In this document: piece after piece, positions 1-7,733 of the stretch | Layout: each line of letters starts with the position of its first letter | How positions within the stretch are numbered: the first letter of the stretch is position 1 | DNA from: Beroe ovata | Taxonomy: Eukaryota; Ctenophora; Nuda; Beroida; Beroidae | DNA length: 15,518 bases | Direction: 5' to 3' | Assembly (NCBI GenBank): GCA_946803715.1 | Contig: CAMPET010000146.1 | Span: forward strand, 76,800 to 92,317 | Program-made: the position numbers and the translations under genes | The notes under the pieces: model-generated | What the model was told of the DNA's origin: nothing | What the model saw: only the letters and a program-made list of their open reading frames with translations | Database searches by the model: none

Positions 1-222
1 GGGTGTGTGTGTGTGTGTGAGTGCACTCATGGTGGATACGGTTTATAGTCGCAATGTTCATTGTAAAGTGAACGTATTGTTACTTGGGAATGTATATTAC
101 GCAATGTTAGTATGTATGTATAGTATCATACATCTTCAATAGTAGTAACACTGTGAGCACATAGCAGTGCACTGATTTCATGTACGATATACAGTCTGCA
201 TGTATACACTGTATGTTGTACT

Positions 223-306
223 GTGTATATTATACACAGTATCGTGTATATTATACACAGTGTCGTGTATATTATACACAGTGTCGTGTATATTATACAC
301 AGTATC
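223..306. repeat. 21-bp tandem repeat, four copies, each with a palindrome
   Basis: Four adjacent units lie at 223-243, 244-264, 265-285 and 286-306. They differ only at one position (agtatc or agtgtc at the unit end). Each unit opens with GTGTATATTATACAC, two 7-bp arms around a central T, so every copy can form a small hairpin. The unit length is a multiple of three, which keeps short spurious reading frames open on both strands. Confidence 0.95.
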
Positions 307-411
307 TCTCTATTAGTGTGTATTCCTACGCATTGGGAAGAGGAGAGTGTTATCACGTTTCGATACCACACAATAATTACCACCACGTTCTCATGATAAT
401 AACATACATTC

Positions 412-419
412 TGACGTCA
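412..419. promoter_or_regulatory. perfect CRE palindrome TGACGTCA
   Basis: A full consensus CREB/ATF site is followed at once by a partial copy (TGACGAAA). About 65 bp to the right a minus-strand donor-like GTAAGT occurs at 486-481 in CpG-containing sequence, so a 5' exon of a leftward gene outside the window is conceivable. No coding sequence backs this up. Confidence 0.4.
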
Positions 420-637
420 TTCTGACGAAACCAAAAGAAGAAAAAAACACGCCCGTTTCAAAGCCTGCTTGTTCGCAAACACTTACTTCGAGTGTGTCGC
501 GGTAATGGAAGCTAAGTAACGGGGGAGAGGGAGACTTATCGTAGAGAAAATGGAGTACTGGCGACACGAAGTATTCGTGATGTGTAAACTATCATGTAGG
601 ATGTAATCACGAATATCAGTGGCGAGGAGGATTTAGC

Positions 638-680
638 AGAGAGAGAAGGAGAGAGAGAGAGAGAGGGAGAGAGAAAGATG
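638..680. repeat. GA-rich low-complexity tract
   Basis: A purine-only stretch dominated by GAGA units. It is simple sequence with no coding signal. Confidence 0.8.
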
Positions 681-815
681 AGGAGGAAAATGAAATGGGG
701 TGATTACTGAGTTCATTCCTGCTATAAAGTTGTTGAGGATGTATACACGTGAGATTTGGTTTTAGAACAAGGTCAAGGATGATGTAAGTCGGTATACGGC
801 TGTAAGTGTGCGTGT

Positions 816-816
<1 letters not shown>

Positions 817-858
<42 letters not shown>

Positions 859-882
859 ACACACACACACGCACACGCACAA
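817..882. repeat. (CA)n microsatellite
   Basis: A nearly uninterrupted AC repeat with a few T and G interruptions toward its right end. Reading frames through it encode only Cys-Val or Thr-His runs and are not genes. Confidence 0.95.
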
Positions 883-1008
883 ACTGTGTATGTGCAACTG
901 CACGCTGTGCTAGATATCATTAATAAAAGAACATTGCTGCTCCTCACACATTGATATGTATCAAAGTAATGAGAACCACTAGCGTGTGCATGTTATCTGA
1001 TCACATTA

Positions 1009-1011
<3 letters not shown>

Positions 1012-1053
<42 letters not shown>
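1012..1053. repeat. (TG)n microsatellite
   Basis: A perfect 42-bp TG repeat in the opposite orientation to the CA tract 130 bp to its left. The pair could form a long-range inverted repeat. Confidence 0.95.
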
Positions 1054-1056
<3 letters not shown>

Positions 1057-1256
1057 CACACGTGCAAGGTTTCCACTTCAAAACATCATGTATCTATCCA
1101 TTATCCAGCCGTGTAATGTCTCAATGTAACGAGTCAGCAAGGGTGAAAAATAATAAATTAATGATTCAAAAATCTATCAAAACATTATCTCGAGAAAAAG
1201 CCATGTGAAATAGCAGGGAACTGGTGATAATAACCAGGAATCCGTCATTCAAACCA

Positions 1257-1298
1257 TGACGTCACGCTGACCGCGAAGACATGCGTTGTCATGGTGAC
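1257..1298. promoter_or_regulatory. CRE and X-box-like pair, possible promoter element
   Basis: A perfect CRE (TGACGTCA, 1257-1264) is followed 20 bp later by GTTGTCATGGTGAC (1285-1298). The second site has the two-half-site layout of an RFX-bound X-box, and the DNA between them has CpGs. RFX sites mark many ciliary-gene promoters, and RFX and CREB sites are paired in some other promoters. I see no transcript start or open frame attached, so a regulatory role is inferred from motifs alone. Confidence 0.35.
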
Positions 1299-1449
1299 AT
1301 TAGTGTCTCACACCGAGCACTATGGGTAGGAGCTGTTGACTCAAAGTGTTGTACCGATTAACTTTGCAGCCTACAATGTTCATATAATCATATACATAGA
1401 ATGTATATATCGTATACTAATATGCACCACAATATATATACACATATAC

Positions 1450-1466
1450 CATGTACAATGTACATG
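1450..1466. repeat. 17-bp perfect palindrome (TGTACA type)
   Basis: CATGTACA, a central A, then TGTACATG. A shorter relative with TTGTACA/TGTACAA arms is at 14474-14488. It lies in AT-rich DNA, so chance is possible. Confidence 0.6.
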
Positions 1467-1804
1467 ATACATTCCTGTGCATGTAAGTATATCATCTATG
1501 TACAATGTAAGCACATAGTTCTAAGAATATATCGATCAGCTTCATATCTCTTCATATATTATCAAGGTGTATACATCATACATATCGTTAAAATACGTCT
1601 TCCTGTGAAGAGCACACTGTGCACTATAATATAACTGTATCAGCTGTACTGTACAATATGTATCACCCAAAGGGAAGGGTAATAGACGTACACGTCACGG
1701 TTATTCGCACACAGTTGCTGCCCCTATTAAGATTTTAAAATGAAAATCACAGTACGGCAGCAGTAGAATTAAAATAACATGGGACCGGCAAGGGAAGCAA
1801 AGAC

Positions 1805-1827
1805 GGGCCCGGATGATCATCGGGCCC
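1805..1827. other. GC-rich hairpin near the 3' side of the POU-type gene
   Basis: GGGCCCG at 1805-1811 pairs with CGGGCCC at 1821-1827, and ATGA pairs with TCAT between them. The only unpaired base is G1812. It starts about 250 nt past the stop codon of the minus-strand gene and could lie in its 3' UTR, but the transcript end is not visible. Confidence 0.4.
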
Positions 1828-2079
1828 CGAATGTGGACCCATAACATCCCATCTGGGATCCTACATCCTACTCGACTATAATTGCATAGGGTTCCGTTCA
1901 AACAGCTAACAAACACTTGCCAGTCCCATTTAAACAAGAGCAGGAAATCGAGGACTATCCTCGAGCAGGCAGAGCATGATAAGTTCGCAACTCTCAGCGG
2001 TTGTCCAAATGCGGCGCGCGCGCGCGTCTGTAGGGGGAGGGAGTGTCACTAAAATCCGGCGGGGGAAACACTGACTACC

Positions 2080-5000
2080 TCACTTCACGAACGCACCGGC
2101 GGAATCTTGCGACTTGTCCGATTTGATAGCCGGTGTTAACTCATGTAGGTTGGGGCTGAAGGAATGATGCGGAGACGAGAGGTGGTGCATGGAGTCGGGG
2201 TGAGAGACGGCGGGCGGCGCACAGTGCGACGGCGCCTCGTGGACGCCTCCGTGGACGCTGTGCGGGTGTAGAGGCGCGTCATGGTGATGATGGGACATAC
2301 CGTCATCGCTCAGGACAACAGATGCCGGGGACGGGTGAGGGGGAGGAGGCTGAACGGGACTCAACTCTGTCACCTCATGTTTCGGCTCGAAGGTTTCGGT
2401 CAGTCGGTATGGATTGTACAGTTCGTTGGGATTGAGTGCCACCTCCATCGGATCTGATACCTTGCTACAAGAAGAGGGCGTGTCACTGCGGGAGGTGAGC
2501 ACGCCCGGGTTTAGGGAACTCATCAGCCCCGACACGAAGAAGTTGTTCCCCTGCTCAGAGTATCCGGGTGAGGGCTGACTCACCCCTAGACTGTGGTGGT
2601 GAGGAACTTGGTAATTCCAGCCCTGGACTGGGACACTTGCCGACCTTTGGAAGGGAGGCTTCGTGTGAGCCTGATCATCTATCTCCTGACCAAAGTTCAT
2701 GGAGGCGGCGCGGGGAGCCGCCGCACTTGATTTCCTCTTCCCTCCGCTGTTAGACTTTGACTTTTTCCGAGTCGGGGGACCCAGACCCGCAAACATCCCA
2801 TTCTCCGTCTCGTCTAGGAGTCGATTGAGGAGAGGTTTCATCCTTAGGACGATGGCAGTGCTCAGTTGCATGGACTCTAGCCGTGAGATGTAGCTCTGCC
2901 CATACCTGGCGCCAGTGCACCTGTTCAGCCGCTCCCCTATGTCGGACTGTGTCAACTTGTGCGCCACTCTCCGAGCCTTGAACTCCTGCACAAACTGCCT
3001 AGCCTCCAGGTCCTCCTGGGTCGTGAACGAGCCGCACTTATTCAGCGGCGAGTAACTGTTCGGGTTCTTCTTGGTCTTGGCGGTCTGGGCCGGAGGCGGA
3101 GTTGTTCCAGGGTATGCTTGTTGCTGTTGTTGCTGTTGCTGTTGTTGTTGTTGTTGTTGTTGTTGTTGCTGTTGCTGATGTCCTGGATACATGTAGTTGT
3201 ACGTGGGCGGAGTCTGGGATCCGTTTGTCTGTGTGTGCTTTTCCCCTCGGTTACACACTGAGTTGAGCGCTAGCGGCTTGCTCCACCCACCTAGAGCGTA
3301 GGTATAGGAGTTATCCATGTCCCCCATACAGTCGATGATGCCGTCCAGCGACATCTTCTCCAGGTCTCCAGGACTGATGTCGAGCGGCTTGATGTAGAGG
3401 GTGCCGCCATTCGAACTCGTGAAGATGAAACTCTGCGACTCTGAAATTGGGACGGCGTGTTAGCTCAACATCCATCATCAATCATCAATGTTACAATGTT
3501 ACAATGTTACAATGTTAGTGTGGCAATCAGATTGTCACAGTGCAATCCTTACACATTGCCAATGTTGCACATGTGTGATATTGCGATATATTGTGGCAAT
3601 ATCGTGTTTTCGGCTCTATGATAACGTGATATATTCACCAACAGTAATGGTAGGGTTGCGGGTAGTGCAACGTGCATTATGTGCGTCACGTCAATGCCAG
3701 TTTTGGGATTTTCCCAAATACTGCCATTAATGCACGTTGCATTACCCCGTCGGGTGGCGATATCAATAATACGGTCATTGGGAAGTTGGCAAAAATCCAG
3801 ATAAGAATTTCGTACGGTGTTCGCCTCGATACATTGGTCAGTGTTGCCTCTCGTTGGGTAACAACATTCCAATTTCGAGGTGGGATGAAATCGGAATGAC
3901 TTATGAGAGACGTACCTCTCTATCAAAGACGATGGGTTCCAGTGTATTCAAACTCTTGAAACAAGGACTTGGTACTTTGGGGCGAATTTTCAAAAGAACG
4001 GATACGCTATTTCAGAATTTGGACGCTTTACTAAACCATGATACACGCTCGCACAGTACAAACATACGAGAGAGAAAAAGTAAACCTAACTGGCGAGGAG
4101 TAAAATGTTAATATGCACACTGCGCGAGAGTTATGCAAGGATTATTGTAATGCTGGCAGCTGGGAACAATAAATATGCTAAATATGCGCCTTGTCGTTAT
4201 GCATATATAAATATTGCGTCACTGAATATTTATACATACTAAATTTTAATAACATAAAAGGTAAATATTATGGATGCCAATAATTTACTAATAGCAAGAC
4301 TCTTCATTCTAACGTTGCCAAGAAACTACTCATTGTGTTTACCATCTGTGTGCGCGAGTCGTGAGGTTGCAATAGTCCAGTGGAAGGACTGAGTGAACAG
4401 AATGACCAGCGTGTGACCCATGATATGCATTATGCATGACCACTAAGACCAAAGGACCAGATTTACTCAGATCTACTCAGATCTCACCTTGAAGTCAGAT
4501 CTCACTCACCTCTGTACTTTGCAATCAATGAAGTGTGAAACACAATAAACCTAGCCCACGAATGGAAAGTGTGACGTACTCATTTCCTCGCCGAAAGGTG
4601 CGATAGATATCTTGTCTCCGCCGTTTGTCGAACTGCTCGGCTCGTTCGCCTCTGCCTCGTCCGCCTCTATCTGCGCGCGGAGACGCGAGTTTTCGCGGCG
4701 TAACGTCTCTATTTTCTCACGAAGATGCGTTTTCTGGAGGAGTGTGAGATGTTAAAAAATATGGCAGAGGCTTGTATCACACTGGTACTTGGAGCCCATG
4801 TTGGGATGCTAGCCAAATTATCGAGAAGCAAGACAGGTGCAGACCTCCGGCCCATATCCCAACATTGGAACTAAAATACACAATGTGAGATGTCGGACAT
4901 GTATGTCATATGACAGGCATTCAAACAGGTGGGGTGTGTACCTTGAGTATCTTATTCTCTTCCTGGAGGCGTTCCATCTCCTTCATCAGCTCCTCCTCCT

Positions 5001-5913
5001 CATCTCCCATTTCCTCCTCGTGTTCTGTGTCCTGATTGGTGGATAAATTGTGTGAGTCACGCGTGATAACTTGATATGTTATAACGCGTGAAAAGCGAAA
5101 CTGCGTGATTCGTAGGCAGTAGATACACAGAAAATTGTAAGTTACTTGATGAGCTGAGAGAGATCCCGAAATAGAATTTCTCTGAAGTATCCAACTTCCA
5201 CATTTCAATTTGTCTAATATCATGCGACTGCAATACCCTACTATGCATCATTATTCCCTTCTTTCAAATCATTCTTTGTTGACAAAAAGCCCGCGAAAAC
5301 TGCTAAAAATATGTCATAACACTGTGTATGTCATGATAAAACGTATATATTTCAATGTAAATCGATAAAACAGACATAATTATCGCGCACTCTGCCAAGA
5401 TGTGCTGTGAAGTACATAGCAACAAGCGCATAATATGCAAGACGCATTTCTCAATTTGGTGCCTCTTGTGAGCTAAGTAAGATGACAAGGACCACTAGTC
5501 GGTTCACTCAAAAATTCTGTAGAATGCAGAAATAAATTATCGATTTGCCCCAAATACTTATTATCAAAACCTTATTTAAGTCAAAATCGGTTCAGATATT
5601 ATCCGAGATTATTCAATTTGCTTGTTTACGCCAACATGATATGAGTGAATGATTTTTTGTATTAAAGTTACACACCCTCTCTTTCTGTTTGTAAGTGTGT
5701 GTGTGTGTGTGTGTCATGGGCGTCTGTGTGTACGCGTGTGTGCCTGTGCGATTTTGTATTTGTAGAAAGTAAAAAGTTACTTACCCCGTTAGTCATATTA
5801 GAAGCTATTGGTGCTCCCCCTCCGTTCTCAGTTGCTTTCATAGTCTTCACAGCGTGCAGTAAGGCAGGTTTCGTGTCTACGTTGCAATCGGGACTAAAGG
5901 ACCCATTTAACAT
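2080..5913 (-). CDS. zipper plus POU-specific domain protein without homeodomain (4 exons)
   Basis: Probable sequence-specific transcription factor of 577 residues. Exons, read on the minus strand, are 5913-5785, 5031-4942, 4733-4580 and 3440-2080. All introns have GT..AG borders and the phases agree (0, 0, 1). Residues about 44-96 form a leucine-zipper coiled coil behind an acidic stretch, with no basic region. Residues 213-232 are 20 glutamines. Residues 267-339 are a POU-specific domain: LTQSDIG, then GQSYISRLE, then KPLLNRLLDE. The DNA-contacting positions known from Oct-1 are Gln289 (Q27), Gln306 (Q44) and Arg311 (R49), with Ser307 in place of Thr45. A basic patch, RKKSK..GKRKSS (about 349-363), is a likely nuclear signal. 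The remaining tail is rich in Ser, Pro and His and ends at TGA 2082-2080. It has no homeodomain and no WFxNxR motif. POU factors normally carry one directly after the POU-specific domain. The start is the first in-frame ATG of exon 1, four nt after a 3' splice site. I do not recognise the gene. Confidence 0.82.
3118..3177 (-). repeat. polyglutamine-coding CAA/CAG tract
   Basis: Twenty consecutive Gln codons in exon 4 of the POU-type gene, CAA with interspersed CAG. The mixed codons should make it less prone to slippage than a pure repeat. Its length may vary between individuals. Confidence 0.95.
3487..3516. repeat. 8-bp tandem repeat AATGTTAC, 3.75 copies
   Basis: Perfect copies at 3487-3494, 3495-3502 and 3503-3510 and a partial copy to 3516, inside intron 3 close to its acceptor. 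Confidence 0.9.
3660..3747. mobile_element. 88-bp inverted-repeat element, possible MITE
   Basis: The arms 3660-3679 and 3728-3747 match at 19 of 20 positions when one is reversed and complemented (core TGCAACGTGCATTA). The 48-bp centre has a weaker inner inverted pair around TTTTGGGATTTTCCCAAA. The size and structure fit a MITE or a long hairpin. I see no clear target-site duplication, so its mobile origin is a guess. Confidence 0.45.
4580..4733 (-). CDS. exon 3 of the POU-type gene: zipper block 2
   Basis: A 154-nt exon between the acceptor tcctccag and the donor GTACGT, entering in phase 0 and leaving in phase 1. It encodes LREKIETLRRENSRLRAQIE, with Leu77, 84 and 91 spaced by seven, Ile81 and Ile95 at the alternate core positions, and Asn88 placed as in bZIP zippers. 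An acidic then Ser/Gly linker follows. The split codon A/AG (Lys125) joins exactly to exon 4. Confidence 0.75.
4942..5031 (-). CDS. exon 2 of the POU-type gene: acidic stretch and zipper block 1
   Basis: A 90-nt, phase 0-0 exon between the acceptor ccaatcag and the donor GTACAC. It encodes 30 residues: about 14 mostly Glu/Asp residues, then LMKEMERLQEENKIL. Leucines 58, 65 and 72 are spaced by seven, and Met62 and Asn69 sit at the alternate core positions. Confidence 0.75.
5032..5784 (-). other. intron 1 of the POU-type gene (753 bp)
   Basis: Runs from the donor GTAAGT to the acceptor ccaatcag. It is AT-rich with a short TG tract at about 5696-5714 and no coding signal. Intron 2 (4734-4941, 208 bp) is also featureless. 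Confidence 0.7.
5785..5913 (-). CDS. exon 1 of the POU-type gene (43 codons)
   Basis: Starts at ATG 5913-5911 and ends in Asn-Gly just before the donor GTAAGT (5784-5779), phase 0. The peptide is Ser/Asn/Gly-rich with no domain. The frame stays open upstream to another possible acceptor (ctcag at 5960-5956), which would add 14 residues without a Met. I prefer the ATG because a better acceptor lies directly before it. That acceptor has the branch-like TCTAAC, a pyrimidine-rich run and CTAG at 5921-5918. Confidence 0.6.
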
Positions 5914-5917
5914 GGAC

Positions 5918-5927
5918 CTAGATATGA
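5918..5927 (-). promoter_or_regulatory. 3' splice site four nt before the POU-type start codon
   Basis: Read on the minus strand, TCTAAC (branch-like) and a pyrimidine-rich run lead to CTAG at 5921-5918, then GTCC and ATG. Either a 5'-UTR exon lies further right or the site accepts a spliced leader. Confidence 0.5.
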
Positions 5928-6117
5928 TAGACGGCAGGTTAGACGATATAATAAACTGAGCCGTGACAATGGTTATGAACAACAGCTACACTAGTGGTTG
6001 TGGATATTGTACAATGGATGATATTCTGTAGTGAATATTACAGTGTTCTAGAATGGTTTAATGCAGCATGACGTGGTGCTATCGATATGTTCTCAAGCAG
6101 AACAAAGACGGTTTAAA

Positions 6118-6330
6118 CAGACACACGCACACACAGAAATACACAGTCCACACAGACACAGATGACAGACATAGGTACACACACACACAAACACACAGTT
6201 CACATAGACAATGACAGACGCACATACACAGACACGGACGCACAAACATGCACACACACACACATACTAAAAGACAGACATACACATTAAACACGAACAG
6301 ACATACAAGTAAAGACACGCATACACAAAG
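6118..6330. repeat. degenerate CA-rich microsatellite region
   Basis: Interrupted ACAC, ACAGAC and ACATAC units over about 210 bp. The minus-strand frame through it encodes Cys/Val/Leu repeats only. Confidence 0.85.
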
Positions 6331-7447
6331 TTCAGATATCTCCATACCACTATCAACAGTTAATTGGGTCATTAACCAATTACAGTTCAAACACTACTGA
6401 CATTCAATTATATTTACACAGCACTCTGTTTAAGGGGTGTGGTACCCTAATTAACAGTGTTTATCAAAAGCATGCCACACAACACACAGCAATTGGCCTA
6501 CGGAATCACGCAACGAAAATACGGAATACAGATCTCTTGCTAAAGTCCGGATTATAAGAGCTGGATTCCTCTGAAAACCCAGTCTCCCCCGCGTCACAGA
6601 GACTACAATGTTTCGTGCAGGTTTTTGTGGAAGAAACAAATACATTTACTGATAGGAATTAGACAAATATTGATTTAATATTGATAATACGGCAGTCCTG
6701 TGTGTACAGGCAATTTCCTTCGACAAGATATACGAGTCAGGTAAAAATGGATCATTTAAAAAGTTAAAGTCAGTGATAAGCTTTACTAAATACCAAAGTA
6801 CAGGCCTAAATTGCATCAGACGACCTAGACTAGAGTTCAGGGTAAAAAGTTATACTAATTTGTGGAATATGGTCGGTATATTCCGCAATAATGCACACTA
6901 CACTGACATATTTGTGGGGTTTTTAGCACGGTCAGACACTAAGGTGGACACCTGCCCATTAGCAGGAGATGTGCTATCAATGTGTGTGTGTGTGTATGTG
7001 TGTGTGTAGCGAGGTTATCCACGGATTCTCAGAACCACCAATTGGGAGGAATATGACGTATCATTATGTTTACATATTACCAGGCAGTATTTATCCAGTT
7101 CCCTAGAGTCTGACTAAGATATAGGGTAATAAGATAACAATGCCTGTTTCACCTCATCTACACGTAATATTCAGTCAAATTTCCCAAACGGCAAAACTGC
7201 TTGGCATAGTTTAAAAATGTTGGATTTTTCTGATAAGTGTCCTCCTACTCTGTAGATGGAGGTAGATGGCAAAATGTGGAATGTTGAAAACAAGCTTCAT
7301 GGTTAAACATCTATAGACGAGGTAGTCAGGTATATGAAAGGTGTGGTATCTAAGGGCACAACTACCAATATTACGATCAAGAACCTATTATATATAGGTA
7401 AATTGCGACTTGATATTAGATATGATAAACAGAAAATGATTATAAAA

Positions 7448-7518
7448 TAGGTATACCTACCTAGGTATACCTATAAAACCTAGGTATACCTATAGAACCT
7501 AGGTATTCCTATAAAACT
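7448..7518. repeat. 19-bp tandem repeat with a 10-bp palindrome, about 3.7 copies
   Basis: A truncated copy at 7448-7461 is followed by 19-bp copies at 7462-7480, 7481-7499 and 7500-7518. The unit is TAGGTATACCTATAAAACC. Each of the first three carries the perfect palindrome AGGTATACCT, broken in the last by one substitution. The array lies about 215 bp beyond the NSMCE4 stop codon. Confidence 0.9.
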
Positions 7519-7583
7519 ATATAGTATAGTTTCAAGGATCCATGTGAATTGTTAATTCATCTATCATAAATAAAAATGTAAAA

Positions 7584-7589
7584 TTTAAT
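7584..7589 (-). terminator. possible NSMCE4 polyadenylation signal (ATTAAA)
   Basis: The minus strand reads ATTAAA about 145 nt past the NSMCE4 stop. It is the common variant of AATAAA. AT-rich context makes a chance match easy. Confidence 0.3.
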
Positions 7590-7733
7590 TAATACAACCA
7601 AACATTGATTTAGAGTTAAAAACAGCATAAAACATAAATAACCAACAAATTAAAACGTGTGAGTTCGTGTTATGACTAAAAAATCGATAAGCCTAAACCG
7701 AGAATTCCGACCGTACAAATTAAACTTTGGTTC

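Larger units (their letters stand above)
1..2079. other. gene-free left flank, repeat-rich
   Basis: I see no convincing coding sequence here. The open frames are short and lie in CA/TG tracts, the 21-bp array or AT-rich DNA. The stretch holds a TG tract at the left edge, GA-rich DNA at about 638-680, a CA tract at 817-882, a TG tract at 1012-1053, AT-rich DNA with small palindromes at 1380-1660 and a CG run at 2014-2026. Candidate control sites (CRE, X-box) are listed separately. The part next to 2079 is presumably the 3' UTR of the POU-type gene. I found no AATAAA or ATTAAA on the minus strand there. Confidence 0.7.
3441..4579 (-). other. intron 3 of the POU-type gene (1139 bp)
   Basis: Bounded by the donor GTACGT at 4579 and the acceptor aatttcag ending at 3441. 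It holds an 8-bp tandem repeat, an 88-bp inverted repeat, a cluster of ATGC motifs at 4112-4202 with two more near 4430, and three copies of TCAGATCT at about 4468-4502. Open frames at 3549-3926 (minus) and 3672-4111 (plus) show no family resemblance and are treated as chance. Confidence 0.7.
5928..7733. other. spacer between the POU-type gene and NSMCE4
   Basis: I see no supported gene. It contains a long CA-rich tract, a short TG tract at about 6980-7007, AT-rich DNA and the 19-bp array near 7448-7518. The POU-type promoter and any 5'-UTR exon should lie here if the gene is cis-spliced. No TATA box or exon stands out. Confidence 0.6.

Noticed and set aside
223-306. CRISPR-like array
   Set aside because: Directly adjacent identical units with no spacers in a eukaryotic setting. 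It is a tandem repeat.
126-425. Open frames on both strands over the 21-bp array
   Set aside because: The unit length is divisible by three, so frames stay open by repetition and the peptides are only copies of a 7-residue unit.
1701-1937. Possible downstream homeodomain exon for the POU-type gene
   Set aside because: Neither this frame nor the other minus-strand frames left of 2080 contain a homeodomain helix-3 motif.
3549-3926. 125-codon open frame on the minus strand inside intron 3
   Set aside because: It has no recognisable domain and no splice logic. It runs through the inverted-repeat element and lies between two well-supported exons.
4921-5046. A bZIP transcription factor
   Set aside because: The leucine zipper is preceded by acidic residues, not by the basic DNA-binding region a bZIP needs.
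6451-6645. Minus-strand open frame that might be a first exon of the POU-type gene
   Set aside because: No donor in a suitable phase and no conserved sequence. The 3' splice site directly before ATG 5913 makes a coding upstream exon unnecessary.
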